A stretch of DNA of 64,000 nucleotides from Brevibacillus laterosporus (lineage in GTDB: Bacteria > Bacillota > Bacilli > Brevibacillales > Brevibacillaceae). Under the pieces are notes generated by a model. It had not been told where the DNA came from and did not search any database. It saw only the letters and a list, made by a program, of their open reading frames with translations. Position 1 is the first letter of the stretch, and the number at the start of each line of letters is the position of its first letter. The DNA lies in contig CP033464.1 of NCBI GenBank assembly GCA_007833815.1, positions 2,241,501 to 2,305,500 of the forward strand, written 5' to 3'. Made by a program: the position numbers and the translations under genes. Positions 1-9,289 of the stretch are shown here, in pieces.

Positions 1-36
1 ATAGCAAATTACTAGTCCCCAGGAGGCATACTGACG

Positions 37-399
37 ATGAAAGAATGCGATAGCTTAGAAGCGGTTGAACAGGATTTACAAACATACCCGCTTTGTCTTG
101 TCTTCATTAAATCTAAGAATTGCGGTGTCTGCGATGCTGTTGAACAGAAGCTGGATATATGGCTATTAAATGAACAGCACCCAAATCCTTTACATGCTAT
201 TAAAGCATCTATAGATAAACTTCCTGAACTTTCGGGGAGATTTTTAGCGTTTTCCGGGCCTACCATACTTGTGTTCGTCTATGGCAAAGAGATATACCGC
301 CAAGCAAGGTTCATCCAAATGCAAGAACTGAGTGAGACGCTCCTACAAGCCAAAATTATGGTAGAACAAGCAGAAATGAAAGGTCTTAGTGAAAAATGA
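37..399 (+). CDS. Thioredoxin-like protein
   Basis: A 120-residue protein with the thioredoxin-fold signature: a hydrophobic strand ([14 protein letters not shown], about residues 19-32) ending in a CGVC redox motif, followed by helix and the cis-proline region (FSGPTILVF) near residue 74. It has no signal peptide or membrane segment, so it should be a cytoplasmic thiol-disulfide or thioredoxin-like adaptor. An AGGAGG site about 10 nt upstream supports the ATG. Its stop overlaps the start of the kinase gene (ATGA), so the two are translationally coupled. Its role in the injection locus is unknown; redox tuning of the kinase or a component is only an inference. Confidence 0.8.
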   Translation: MKECDSLEAVEQDLQTYPLCLVFIKSKNCGVCDAVEQKLDIWLLNEQHPNPLHAIKASIDKLPELSGRFLAFSGPTILVFVYGKEIYRQARFIQMQELSETLLQAKIMVEQAEMKGLSEK

Positions 400-1385
400 A
401 GAGAGGTAAGATCGTGAAATCGGGTAACAAGGAGAAGGGATTGCCTAAAAGAATACGCCTCCATGGACAATATCAGATTAAAAAAATGATTTCGCAAAGC
501 GAGCTGTCTATCGTGTATACAGCACGGCAATTAGGGAGTAAATATACACGTGTCGTTAAAGAGTTTTTTCCAAAGGCACTTGCCTTACGTGATCTTGATA
601 ATAAGACGCTTTTCTGCCGGCTTCCTTCTTTGCAGGATAAATATAACGAATTGATGCAGGCATTTACTAGAGAAGCGGAAATGATAAAAGGACTGAATCA
701 TCCTAACTTTGTATCATATGTTGACTTCTTTGAGGAGAATGGTACAGCTTATTTAGTAATGAATTACTGCGAAGGGATGACACTGGATCGTTATGTACAG
801 GAAACGGAGCAACTGTATACCGCGGAAGTTATTGAAAAGACATGGCTACCGCTTGTGAATGCCATCGATTACCTACACAAACAAGGTATTATTCATCGCG
901 ATATTAAACCTAGTAACATTATAATCAGCTCGTCTGGGAATCCTATCCTGATAGATTTTGGTTCAGCCATCCCTATGAGTCAAGAAGGCCAAGCAAGCAA
1001 ACAAACAATTGTAACCACAGCGGGTTATTCTCCCTTAGAATTTTATTCAGAGAAGTCAAAGCAAGACGCACGCTCTGATTTGTATAGTCTTGCCGCGACG
1101 CTTTTCTTCTATATTAATAGGAATTCTCCTACGGATGTTACTCAACGTTTATTTGAACATCCAACAGATGGAATACATATGCCTTCTTCTATCGTTACTC
1201 CTATGCTGGCACGAGTCATTCGCTGGGGATTAGCAGTCCAAGCTGACAAGAGGTGTCCCACGTTAAACTGGTTCAAGCGTGCCTTGTATGCAGAGGCGCT
1301 TATTTGGAAAAGTAGAGAGAGGTTGATTCCTGCATCAAAGCAAAAAACAACCGCAACTACTTCATCATCTGGCAAACCATCTTAA
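396..1385 (+). CDS. Serine/threonine protein kinase (PpkA-like role)
   Basis: A 329-residue Hanks-type kinase. A degenerate glycine loop is followed by the ATP-binding Lys in VVKEFF (about K55), a C-helix Glu near residue 95, the catalytic HRDIKPSN loop (about 167-174), DFG (about 187-189) and a GYSPLEFY activation-segment end. Key catalytic residues are intact. There is no transmembrane helix or PASTA domain; the C-terminal tail is Ser/Thr rich. The ATG overlaps the upstream stop; a GTG at 414, better spaced from GAGAGG, is an alternative start. Together with the two FHA and two PP2C-type genes downstream it makes a complete phospho-switch, by analogy with PpkA-PppA-Fha of T6SS. It is convergent with the VWA gene, only 8 nt away. 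Confidence 0.9.
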   Translation: MKRGKIVKSGNKEKGLPKRIRLHGQYQIKKMISQSELSIVYTARQLGSKYTRVVKEFFPKALALRDLDNKTLFCRLPSLQDKYNELMQAFTREAEMIKGLNHPNFVSYVDFFEENGTAYLVMNYCEGMTLDRYVQETEQLYTAEVIEKTWLPLVNAIDYLHKQGIIHRDIKPSNIIISSSGNPILIDFGSAIPMSQEGQASKQTIVTTAGYSPLEFYSEKSKQDARSDLYSLAATLFFYINRNSPTDVTQRLFEHPTDGIHMPSSIVTPMLARVIRWGLAVQADKRCPTLNWFKRALYAEALIWKSRERLIPASKQKTTATTSSSGKPS

Positions 1386-1393
1386 CGGTGAGA

Positions 1394-3430
1394 TTATATG
1401 GGGGTAGGAACGTCCGAATACAGCTGAGAATTCACTTTAACGGCTTTATATCGCAATTCAATCTCTGTAATTCCATCCTCAAACGTAATGTACAATTTGT
1501 CATTATAGGTGAGGATTTCTTTTTTGTTGGTACGAAGTAGAGTGGTGCCGCGTACCAATGTGCAGTTGGAAGTGTTTTTTACCAATAATGTCCCATTTTT
1601 GCTTGCCTCGAACACAATGGATTCTGCTTCTGGCAACGGCTCATTTACGTTTAGACTTCTAAACAGCTCCTTAAGCGTAATCTTGCGTTGAGGGAAGGAG
1701 GAGAGTGGCCAGTAGGTAACTGGAATATCATTTCCACTAGCAGTTTGTAAAAAGTACCCTTCCAATTTTCCAGATAGCATGGGTTTAGGTCGAACGATCA
1801 GATAAATGACTCCTCCAATGAGAGCGACAGCCAACAAAATGCCACCGATTAGCAGGTATTTGTCCCACACAGATGTAATGGTAAGGGATAATTCCGACGT
1901 AACTAGCTCACCATCCGGATCAGTAGCTGTTATTATCAGAGTGGTTGTTCCTGTTGCAAGTGGGGCAATATGCAAAGTTTGGTCTTGAATGGATGTGCTT
2001 GTTACTGTTGCATCAGGAGCATTTATGATCTGGTAAGTGAGGATATCCTGATTAGCATCAGTAAAATATTTGCGCAGATCAATCCCTGCTTCTCCTGATT
2101 CTTTAGAGAGGGAGATTGTGCGCTGTGCAGTCGCTTGCGGTGCCACATTGCCTACATGTAGCTTTTCTACAGAGGTTTCCCGATAAAAGTCTGGACCTTC
2201 CATTCTGATTTTCCACGTATAATCCCCAGATTGTTTGAAGACATGCTCCAGCTTCCATTCATCCCCAACCAAATTCATCAAGCTTCGCTGTTCTTGTTTT
2301 GTAGCTGTATGGAAGGTAATAAATTCAGCCTTTAAGGTTTGATTAACATCTTGATCGGTAAATTTCTTGCTTTGAGAATCAATGAGGTGGGCAACAATGC
2401 TAGTGGCTTGTCCTTTTTGTGTTTGATTGGACAGCACTGGGGCCTGTATATCCAGATTGTAGGTACCTAATAAATTAATTTTTACTAAGTTACCAGGTGT
2501 ACCTCGGAATTTAAGGTTTACGTTCCCTTTCGGTGGTTGCCCGACTTTTAAGAGGGAGTATTTATTTGATTCAGTAAATTGGATACTTTTTGCTTGGGAA
2601 AATAATTGAGCTTCTTTAACGGGGTGCTCTGATAACAAAATGATATTTGCTTCATTCATGCTTCCATTAGGAATGGAAAGCGTCACATCTTGTAAAGCTC
2701 CAGTTGCAGTAACGGCAGCAACAGAAATCAGTGTAGATTGAATTTGTTTAGCAAAAATTTTGTTGAAAATTTCAGGTAAATCCTCGGCGCTATCTGTAAT
2801 GAATGAAGTGCCACCTGTCTCGGTTGCAATCCGCTTTAACTCCGCTTGATTAACTGACCCGTCTTGATTTAGACCAATTGTATAAATGGGGAAGCCTTTT
2901 GCCTTGGCTTGATTAATTGCTTTGTCAACGTCTTTGTTTGAATCCGCTACGCTCCTCCCTTTGGACATAGGTCCGAAATCGGTACCTCCATCTGACAGCA
3001 GAAGTAGGAAAGGACGATTTCCACTCTCAACAGGTTTGGCTATTAACTCAGTACCTGTCAACAGACCAAGTCCGAGGTCTGTATAACCTGAGCGTGGCAA
3101 AGTGGAAAGGGCTTTTTTTATCTCATTTTTTTTGTCTTTCATTGAGATTGGTGTTAATGGCTTAGTTTTGACAATTTTGTGATTATAAGCTACAAATCCT
3201 ACCCTAGTTCGGTCTGCATTGCTCATATCCATAAATAGATTGACTACTTCTGCGGCTATGCCTTCTTTGTCCGTTTCTTTCATGGAATAACTGGTATCCA
3301 ATACAAATATCGCATCAATACCCCGATTAGGGTCAGCCTTGGCCAACGCTCGGGGAGCTTCTAGTATGCAAGAAAAGGTGATCCCTAAAAGCAGAGCGCA
3401 TATGGCAAGATACATAGTGGAATTACGCAT
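1394..3430 (-). CDS. Secreted/membrane VWA-domain protein
   Basis: A von Willebrand factor A protein, 678 residues from the chosen ATG. That ATG is preceded by GAGGAAA at good spacing; the open frame extends upstream to a TTG at 3481 without a usable site. A signal peptide (MRNSTMYLAICALLLGITFS, cut near ALA) precedes a VWA domain with the MIDAS motif DTSYSM, a T in VGFVAYN context and LLLSDGGTD. Ig/cadherin-like beta domains follow, then one transmembrane helix (YLLIGGILLAVALIGGVIYL) and a cytosolic beta-rich tail of about 110 residues that could be FHA-like. In T6SS, PpkA carries kinase and VWA in one chain; here they are separate neighbours. It is transcribed away from the sheath operon and could sense the envelope. 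Confidence 0.85.
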   Translation of the reverse strand: MRNSTMYLAICALLLGITFSCILEAPRALAKADPNRGIDAIFVLDTSYSMKETDKEGIAAEVVNLFMDMSNADRTRVGFVAYNHKIVKTKPLTPISMKDKKNEIKKALSTLPRSGYTDLGLGLLTGTELIAKPVESGNRPFLLLLSDGGTDFGPMSKGRSVADSNKDVDKAINQAKAKGFPIYTIGLNQDGSVNQAELKRIATETGGTSFITDSAEDLPEIFNKIFAKQIQSTLISVAAVTATGALQDVTLSIPNGSMNEANIILLSEHPVKEAQLFSQAKSIQFTESNKYSLLKVGQPPKGNVNLKFRGTPGNLVKINLLGTYNLDIQAPVLSNQTQKGQATSIVAHLIDSQSKKFTDQDVNQTLKAEFITFHTATKQEQRSLMNLVGDEWKLEHVFKQSGDYTWKIRMEGPDFYRETSVEKLHVGNVAPQATAQRTISLSKESGEAGIDLRKYFTDANQDILTYQIINAPDATVTSTSIQDQTLHIAPLATGTTTLIITATDPDGELVTSELSLTITSVWDKYLLIGGILLAVALIGGVIYLIVRPKPMLSGKLEGYFLQTASGNDIPVTYWPLSSFPQRKITLKELFRSLNVNEPLPEAESIVFEASKNGTLLVKNTSNCTLVRGTTLLRTNKKEILTYNDKLYITFEDGITEIELRYKAVKVNSQLYSDVPTPI

Positions 3431-3665
3431 GGATTTCCTCATCTTGACTTTTAACACATCCTTTGCAAGATATGATCTCAAAATATAAATCGGTCATTAT
3501 GTCCTAAAAATGAATAGAAAAAATGGAAAACAGGAAAATAGAACCAAAAAAAGGCGAAAACAACTGATTTTTGCAACGAAAAATAGGCGTGTAAGGTAAT
3601 AAGTACCAATCTAAGTTTTTTGAAAACGGAAAATAAAGGCATAAAGTCCTGATTTTTTAAAATGA

Positions 3666-3695
3666 TTGACAGTGACGAAAAAAGTTGATTAATAT
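3666..3695 (+). promoter_or_regulatory. Sigma-A-like promoter for the sheath operon
   Basis: TTGACA at 3666-3671 is followed after 18 bp by TAATAT at 3690-3695, about 190 nt upstream of the sheath start. The perfect -35 box makes it the best candidate; the -10 matches TATAAT only partly. Confidence 0.55.
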
Positions 3696-3735
3696 AAATT
3701 GCGAAAGGTTTTAGGGTAATTATGGCAGGAAAATA

Positions 3736-3765
3736 GATTAATCTGGTAAAAGAAAAAGATTAATC
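3736..3765. promoter_or_regulatory. Tandem palindromic operator-like sites
   Basis: The octamer GATTAATC, itself palindromic, occurs at 3736-3743 and 3758-3765, 22 bp start to start (about two helical turns), within a longer AGATTAATCyrG direct repeat. It lies just downstream of the predicted promoter, a position suited to a dimeric repressor. No regulator gene is in the window. Confidence 0.4.
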
Positions 3766-3883
3766 CAGTATTGTTTGGGACCGATTACCCCTGAATAATT
3801 ATGACTTTTTATGCACGTGCAATTATTCACATGTAGGTCTACTTATTGTTAATACCTCAGCGAAACATAGAAAGGAGCAGATT

Positions 3884-6052
3884 ATGGACATTATTTATCA
3901 AACCAACCGAACGATGCTTTTTGAGGAAATAAATCCAGAGAAGCTGGATCTTATTACCATTGTAGGTGATGTCAAAGGTATAGATAGTCTGAGTGATGAG
4001 AAAATCAAAGAAATCAATCAGCATCTGCTTATTAAAAACTTCGACGAATTTTTGGACAAATTCGAACCTACTGTTTATTCGTTTTACAATGCAGCTAATC
4101 AAAAAGTGATGTACACACTGAAAAAGCCAGAATCAATCGCAGATGATTGCATCACGGAGATAAAGGTTAACCAGCATAATGATTTTCTGAAAATGTTATT
4201 TACCTTGATTGATACGAAGCGCAGTCAGGGTATTACCAACGTAGACTTTAAGTTTGAAAATTTACTAGATATGATCTCTCCGAAAAAAGTCATGGATGAT
4301 ATTAGACAAGTTCGCAAAGAGATTCATTACATGTACACCGAGTACGATAAATTGGATGATGGCGATCCAAAGAAACTTGATATGGGCGATAAGCTCAATA
4401 GCATGTTTGAAGAGGCAAGCCAGAACTACAACAATGTCATGGCAATGCTTCCACTAGCGATTGAGGATATTAAAACAAGACTTTTATTAGGTGGTTCTTC
4501 TGAGGAGAACAAATCCGAGGCGATACAAATCGGGATGCTTACTATCGGGGAGAGCGGTGAATTAAAGATCATCGAAGCCCCTAAAAGCGATAGCAATGAA
4601 CTCATGCTATTAGACGATAGTAGTGGCACTGGTTTGGTAACGGTTTTTGAAGATGATTATGAATCTATTACGGAGACACCTTCTTCTTACGTAAAAGACT
4701 TAGTAGTGCGCACTTTCTGCCCATTGCCAGCTATTCAGACGGAAGTCGACATTGAGACTGAAGTCCAAAACTATAATACATATCTGGAATTTTACAAAAA
4801 CGCGAAAGACGACTTTGTAAAAACAGTAAAACCTCTCGTGGAGAAAATTCTTGGCGTGAAAATGTTTTTTGATCAATATGCCACCAAGAACAAGGGCATG
4901 GTTCCTACTCTTCTAGTCACCAATACAAAGCTAGATATGTTGGTAAAGAGTAGCAATATTCCACGTCTAGAAACCTATCTAAACACCGTTAACTCCAAAA
5001 ATGATTTTACAGATACAATCTGGTTCGGTATTGTACCGTCCGTTGAATTAGAGACCGCAGGCAGAGTAAAAGTAAGCCGCGAGCGTTTCAAAGGCAACGA
5101 AAAGGTTGTAAAGCAGGACGGAAATACATTGGAATCACTCTCGATGCTTCTAAATGTGGTGAAAGAATACAAGGTACAAGTCTTCTTCAGCTTTGAAACA
5201 GGGGAAGAGACCACCTTTAACAGCATGGCCACAGCGGGCATCGATAAATATATCGATAAGTGCAACCCACTTGTTCGCAAGGATTACAGTGAATTCGCAG
5301 TACCTTGCGTACCTAACTTTACAGTCATCCCGAAAGATAAGTCTGGGGTAGTAATCGACAGCCGTATGCTGCAAACCGATTCAGGTGCACAGCTCTCGAA
5401 AGAAAAAGAAGACATCTTAAAGCTATGGATTGAAGGAGTCTATATTGGTTCTTCTTATGTAGCAGCAGGTGTGGTGGCTTCCTATCAGTGCCCTGATTAC
5501 ATGCGCGAACTATTTAAAAACATCAACAAAGAGTACCCAGGCGTGCGCTTCGATATTGAAGCCGGAGATAACAGCTTACGCGCTGTCACCACAATGGCTA
5601 AAGAAATCTCTGGATTTACCAACAACATTAAGGATTCGATCAACCGTAAAAACTTCGGCTTTGTCTTCTCATCAGAGAATGCACAGCTTCAAGAAAAGGA
5701 TATTAAACGCATTACGGTTTACAAAGCGAGAAGCCTTGCTTTGGCCGATGATGGATTTGATCCTATTTATAAAACTCTCGTTAGTACTTACATCGAACGT
5801 ATTCTGCGTTTCCAGACTGGAGATTTCAAACACGAAAATATCGTGAAATTCTTCAGTAACAACCCGAGTAGCCAAAAGAGCAAGTGGATTAGTGGGCGCG
5901 GGTATATCAATTCCATCGTTCAGGATGGAGACGATATTAGCTACATCATCGACGATAAGAGCAATTTGTGCCACATCGATCTGGTCTTTAACGGAAACGT
6001 GAAGAACCTTGAAGTGATGATTACCAAGGGCACAACTCCTGTGAAAGCGTGA
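3884..6052 (+). CDS. Contractile sheath-like protein
   Basis: A 722-residue protein without signal peptide or membrane helix, started by ATG after AAAGGAG. No short motif is diagnostic, but the last third reads like a phage/T6SS sheath: an insertion-domain return (LWIEGVYIGSSYVAAGVVASY, the place of the SGxxAGVYA segment of tail sheaths), a SINRKNFGFVF strand in place of the NPIR-type segment, a helix YKTLVSTYIERILRF, and a final beta strand HIDLVFNGNVKNLEVMI like the C-terminal handshake strands of sheaths. It lies directly upstream of a tube-like protein, the usual sheath-tube order. The chain is longer than a TssC, so it may hold both TssB- and TssC-type regions. Function is inferred from layout plus these features. 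Confidence 0.65.
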   Translation: MDIIYQTNRTMLFEEINPEKLDLITIVGDVKGIDSLSDEKIKEINQHLLIKNFDEFLDKFEPTVYSFYNAANQKVMYTLKKPESIADDCITEIKVNQHNDFLKMLFTLIDTKRSQGITNVDFKFENLLDMISPKKVMDDIRQVRKEIHYMYTEYDKLDDGDPKKLDMGDKLNSMFEEASQNYNNVMAMLPLAIEDIKTRLLLGGSSEENKSEAIQIGMLTIGESGELKIIEAPKSDSNELMLLDDSSGTGLVTVFEDDYESITETPSSYVKDLVVRTFCPLPAIQTEVDIETEVQNYNTYLEFYKNAKDDFVKTVKPLVEKILGVKMFFDQYATKNKGMVPTLLVTNTKLDMLVKSSNIPRLETYLNTVNSKNDFTDTIWFGIVPSVELETAGRVKVSRERFKGNEKVVKQDGNTLESLSMLLNVVKEYKVQVFFSFETGEETTFNSMATAGIDKYIDKCNPLVRKDYSEFAVPCVPNFTVIPKDKSGVVIDSRMLQTDSGAQLSKEKEDILKLWIEGVYIGSSYVAAGVVASYQCPDYMRELFKNINKEYPGVRFDIEAGDNSLRAVTTMAKEISGFTNNIKDSINRKNFGFVFSSENAQLQEKDIKRITVYKARSLALADDGFDPIYKTLVSTYIERILRFQTGDFKHENIVKFFSNNPSSQKSKWISGRGYINSIVQDGDDISYIIDDKSNLCHIDLVFNGNVKNLEVMITKGTTPVKA

Positions 6053-6112
6053 TGTCTTTTCTAAAACGTATGGTAGAGGTTGTCTTACAAAAGATTGCCT
6101 CTATACATAAAT

Positions 6113-6149
6113 CTCGCCCCCCTAAATCGGGCGTGAGAGCCATTTTTTT
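6113..6149 (+). terminator. Hairpin plus T-run between sheath and tube genes
   Basis: CTCGCCC (6113-6119 region) pairs with GGGCGTGAG (6129-6137) with one bulge and is followed by seven T at 6143-6149, just before the tube gene ribosome site. It may be a leaky terminator or processing hairpin that sets the sheath:tube ratio. Confidence 0.5.
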
Positions 6150-6171
6150 CAATCCTAAGGAGGTTTTATTT

Positions 6172-6597
6172 ATGGGTTTCAGACTAAAAGTAGAAGGTGC
6201 AGAAACAATTGAACTAGGAATGGATAACATCCAAACCGTTGTGTATGACACTGACACTCCAGATGACTCAAATGCTAGATCAACAGATGTAGGAGCTACA
6301 CTACGCCTTACTGGTAAAATCATTACTTCTACCGATGGTGATAGCGCTGATGACACGATGAAGCTAGCTCTGTGGTCCTTAGTTCCTGCTGAAAAAGCGG
6401 ACTGCTACAGAAAAGTAACACTAGAAGTAATCGCGGCTGATCAAGTAGTTCGCAAAATCCACATGCCAAATGCATTCGTGGTAGATTACACAGAGCGTTT
6501 TGGCGATACAGAAGGTGTTGGTGAGTTCGTTCTATTCATCAAACAGAAAAAAGACAAAACCGAATTTACCAAAATTGAAGGCGGCTATGCCGTTTAA
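6172..6597 (+). CDS. Hcp/tail-tube-like protein
   Basis: A 141-residue all-beta protein from the ATG at 6172, which follows AAGGAGG at ideal spacing; the longer open frame from 6049 runs back into the sheath 3' end and the hairpin and is not used. The chain (MGFRLKVEGAETIELGMDNI..., then TLRLTGKI and FVVDYTERFGDTEGVGEFVLFIKQ) has the short alternating strands and single connecting region expected for Hcp/gpV-fold tube subunits, with a length in the usual range. It sits between the sheath-like gene and a strong terminator, which suits a highly expressed structural subunit. No signal peptide. The assignment rests on size, beta content and position. Confidence 0.65.
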   Translation: MGFRLKVEGAETIELGMDNIQTVVYDTDTPDDSNARSTDVGATLRLTGKIITSTDGDSADDTMKLALWSLVPAEKADCYRKVTLEVIAADQVVRKIHMPNAFVVDYTERFGDTEGVGEFVLFIKQKKDKTEFTKIEGGYAV

Positions 6598-6626
6598 TAG
6601 ATAGTCTTGTAGCGATCTGAGGAAGG

Positions 6627-6668
6627 ATAAAATTTTAAGAGGTTCAAAGCCTCTTAAAATTTTATTTC
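6627..6668 (+). terminator. Strong intrinsic terminator after the tube gene
   Basis: A perfect 16-bp stem (ATAAAATTTTAAGAGG 6627-6642 with its complement 6650-6665) and 7-nt loop. The A/T-rich ends can act in both directions. It separates the sheath-tube transcript from the DnaJ-onward genes. Confidence 0.85.
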
Positions 6669-6688
6669 ATCCGTGAGAGGGAGAGAGA

Positions 6689-7135
6689 ATGAAAAGTTAC
6701 TATGACATACTTGGTGTTTCCAAACATGCCTCCGAAGCGGAGTTGAAAAAGGCGTATCGGCAATTAGCAAAAAAATACCATCCCGATGTGAATGCAGGGA
6801 GTAGTGAAGCAGAACAGCGCTTCAAGGAAGTTCATGAAGCTTACACAGTGTTAAAAACCGAAGAGTCACGGGCAGCGTACGATGCGAAGCTGGATCAGCG
6901 AACACAAAAGAAAGCTACATCCACCCAAGGAACAGGCCAGAAATCGACGGAACGCAAGACAACACAAGGATATCAGGGATTTGATCCGCGAGATATGGAA
7001 CGGAATTTCTCCCAATTCTTTGGATTTGATCCAAAAGATAAAAAAGGGAATCTTCATAAAAACGGATCATCGTCTAAGAATCCTATGGATACCTCAGCGA
7101 TCTTTCAGAGTTATTTTGGACCGCGAAAAAAATAA
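6689..7135 (+). CDS. DnaJ-domain co-chaperone
   Basis: A 148-residue protein beginning with a complete J domain ([20 protein letters not shown] to about residue 66) with the HPD motif in KKYHPDVN that stimulates Hsp70 ATPases. The rest is a charged, Gln/Ser/Lys-rich tail ([20 protein letters not shown]) without zinc fingers or the C-terminal substrate domain of true DnaJ, so it is a dedicated J-protein. A plausible partner is the Hsp70/actin-like ATPase at 13291 in the same locus. Ribosome site GAGAGGGAGAGAG precedes the ATG. Confidence 0.9.
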   Translation: MKSYYDILGVSKHASEAELKKAYRQLAKKYHPDVNAGSSEAEQRFKEVHEAYTVLKTEESRAAYDAKLDQRTQKKATSTQGTGQKSTERKTTQGYQGFDPRDMERNFSQFFGFDPKDKKGNLHKNGSSSKNPMDTSAIFQSYFGPRKK

Positions 7136-7271
7136 GGTGGAAGGGCTTGCTCCTCTCTTTGTTGGTGATTTGATGTCAGTGGACATACATCTTTCAAGGT
7201 ATGGGGCCTTTTTTCTTTACAAGTAGTGATCGGAATGGAAAGGAAAACACCAGTTTACGGGGGTAGAGGAT

Positions 7272-7829
7272 GTGCAAGCAAAAGCGAAAAAGAACCATTC
7301 CATCTGGGTCATAATCATTGATGTACTTATATTTGTCATTGCAATTAATATCTTGTATTTCACGTTTGGCATTCAATCAGATCCAATTATGAAATGGTTG
7401 GTTAGTTTTCTAGTACTTATTTCTATTATTTTTTATGCTACGCAAAAAAATAAGAAGCTGCTGCCTAAGCAACAACACAAGCAGCCGGAAGGTATTACAA
7501 AGTTAGTTTTATTGGATGAAGAAGGCGAAAGAGTAAAAGAGTGGTACATACAGGGGGAAACCTCTTTGGTGATCGGAAAGAACTCCCGCAACGGCGAGGT
7601 TGATATAGATCTATCAGATACGGAATATGCATCGCTTATCAGTACTCATCATGCAGTGCTTAACCATGTTGGAGGGAACTGGTTCATTGAGGACAATGAT
7701 TCTCATAATGGAATTGGAATTAAAAAGGCGAACAACACTCGGACGAGCAAGGTAGAGGTCGAAACAAGGCAACAAATTCATACAAATGATCTCATTTACA
7801 TAGCAAATACACGAATATTAGTGAAATAA
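7272..7829 (+). CDS. Membrane-anchored FHA-domain protein
   Basis: A 185-residue protein starting at GTG after GTAGAGGA. Two transmembrane helices (about residues 10-30 and 40-58) form a hairpin, leaving the C-terminal domain cytosolic. That domain (about 72-185) is FHA: VIGKNSRNGEVDIDLSD, SLISTHHAVLNH and FIEDNDSHNGIGI carry the G-K, S-x-x-H and N-G elements that bind phosphothreonine. It should dock threonine-phosphorylated partners of the local kinase at the membrane, as Fha does in T6SS. It follows the DnaJ gene by 136 nt and heads a run of signalling genes. Confidence 0.85.
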   Translation: MQAKAKKNHSIWVIIIDVLIFVIAINILYFTFGIQSDPIMKWLVSFLVLISIIFYATQKNKKLLPKQQHKQPEGITKLVLLDEEGERVKEWYIQGETSLVIGKNSRNGEVDIDLSDTEYASLISTHHAVLNHVGGNWFIEDNDSHNGIGIKKANNTRTSKVEVETRQQIHTNDLIYIANTRILVK

Positions 7830-7863
7830 AAGTCGCTACTAATCACATGGGGGATGACCAGAA

Positions 7864-8379
7864 ATGAGTTTAACGAGATGTACGAATGGCCATATGTTTA
7901 GCACAAGAAAACACGGTAATACATGCCCCTATTGCAACATTGTCGTAGACCAAGCACCACGGGGAGACAACAAAAGTCAAGTACGCCAACCCGACGAAGA
8001 AAAGACCATGCCTTACTTGGGAGAGACAACGGGTATTGAACCTGTGACAGGTTGGTTAGTCTGTATCGAAGGACCACAGCAGGGACAAGATTATCGGATC
8101 ATGGCAGAGAAGAATTTCATTGGACGAGCAGAGGAGATGCATATTCGCATCATTGGAGATAACGCGATATCTAGGCGCAATCATGCAGTGATTGTCTATG
8201 ATCCGAAAAAACGTAACTTTTACCTGTTGCCAGGAGATGCGTCCGGACTTGCTTACCATAACAATGAGGCTGTCTATTCACCAGTAGAGTTAACAGCATA
8301 TGACGTCATTCAGCTTGGTCAAAGTAAATTTATCTTTATCCCGTTGTGCGGCGTCCATTTTGAATGGGAAAACAATTGA
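7864..8379 (+). CDS. Zinc-ribbon FHA-domain protein
   Basis: A 171-residue soluble protein. The N-terminus is a short metal-binding ribbon (CTNGHMF...CPYC, about residues 6-25), then a linker and an FHA domain with FIGRAEEMHIRI, the conserved NAISRRNHAVIVYD and a variable LPGDASGLAYHN. Thr/Glu-rich EEKTMPYLGETTG in the linker resembles the phospho-threonine motif of FHA self-regulated proteins such as GarA and could be the kinase site; that is an inference. It lies 34 nt after the membrane FHA gene and just upstream of the phosphatase gene, so all three are probably one transcript. Confidence 0.85.
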   Translation: MSLTRCTNGHMFSTRKHGNTCPYCNIVVDQAPRGDNKSQVRQPDEEKTMPYLGETTGIEPVTGWLVCIEGPQQGQDYRIMAEKNFIGRAEEMHIRIIGDNAISRRNHAVIVYDPKKRNFYLLPGDASGLAYHNNEAVYSPVELTAYDVIQLGQSKFIFIPLCGVHFEWENN

Positions 8380-8389
8380 GGGTAGGTTG

Positions 8390-9238
8390 ATGAACATGCT
8401 GGGAGAACAGGAATACATGCCATATCTGCTTGTGCTAGCAGCCTTTGTGTCTATGCTACTTCTCTTTATGATACGCCAGCGTCTGATGGCTCCTATTGAA
8501 GAGCCGGGCATTCAGATCGGAAACGGTCAAACGATTGGTAATCGAGATGAACAGGACGACTACTTCTCGACGGCGACGACTCCGATTGGCACTCTGGCTG
8601 TTTTGGCGGATGGGATCAGTGGGCTTTCACATGGACGGATGTCTAGCACTCTGGCTGTTACGCTATTCATGCGGGAATTTTTGAATCTGGATCATGTACA
8701 AAATGTTACCTCTTTTTTCACAAAAGCAGCTCGTAAAAGCAATGCTGAAATTGTGCAACAAATCGGTGGATCAAATGGTGGTACGACGTTAGTAGCGGCC
8801 GTTGTGGCGGAAGATAAACTTTATTGGGGCGCTGTGGGGGATAGTAGCATCATGGTGTTTCGTAACGGGGAGTTTATCAAAATGAACCAAAAGCACATCT
8901 TGGAATCTGTGCTAGAGGAGCGTTATCTGTCAGGGGAAATCACTAGGGAACAAGCCACCAATAACCCGATGCGCAAGCGACTGATTAATTATTTAGGCTA
9001 TGAGCAGTTTCAAAATATGGAGATTTGCAACGAACCGTTTCTGTTGAAAAAAAGAGACAAGGTTATTTTATTAAGCGACGGCGTATACAACACGCTCTCC
9101 GAAGTGGAGATGGAGCAGATTTTAATGAATACCACATCTCCATTTGACGCAGCAGAAGAGATGGTGGCAGAAATTGAACGCAAACAATTACACAATCAAG
9201 ATAACGCTACGGTCATTATTTTAGAACAAGGCTGGTAA
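8390..9238 (+). CDS. PP2C-family protein phosphatase, membrane-anchored
   Basis: A PPM/PP2C Mn/Mg-dependent Ser/Thr phosphatase of 282 residues. I use the ATG at 8390 after GAGGGTAGG; the frame stays open back to 8300 but that part lies inside the FHA gene. One N-terminal helix (about residues 10-28) anchors it. Catalytic motifs are intact: NRDEQDDYF, VLADGISG, GGTTLV, GDSSIMVF, LLSDGVYN and DNATVIIL. It should reverse phosphorylation by the kinase at 396, as PppA does in T6SS. The neighbouring second PP2C-like protein lacks these residues. Confidence 0.9.
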   Translation: MNMLGEQEYMPYLLVLAAFVSMLLLFMIRQRLMAPIEEPGIQIGNGQTIGNRDEQDDYFSTATTPIGTLAVLADGISGLSHGRMSSTLAVTLFMREFLNLDHVQNVTSFFTKAARKSNAEIVQQIGGSNGGTTLVAAVVAEDKLYWGAVGDSSIMVFRNGEFIKMNQKHILESVLEERYLSGEITREQATNNPMRKRLINYLGYEQFQNMEICNEPFLLKKRDKVILLSDGVYNTLSEVEMEQILMNTTSPFDAAEEMVAEIERKQLHNQDNATVIILEQGW

Positions 9239-9289
9239 TACGGAGCGACTGGTCATGCCTTTGGTAGCGAAGGAGAAGCGGGGGTACGG

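Larger units (their letters stand above)
3482..3883. promoter_or_regulatory. 402-bp divergent intergenic control region
   Basis: Gene-free AT-rich stretch between the VWA gene (leftward) and the sheath gene (rightward). It contains a sigma-A-like promoter facing right, two identical palindromic GATTAATC sites and a 9-bp inverted repeat (TGAATAATT 3792-3800 with AATTATTCA 3821-3829) enclosing GCACGTGC. No ORF or known RNA was recognised. A leftward promoter was not clear. Confidence 0.6.
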
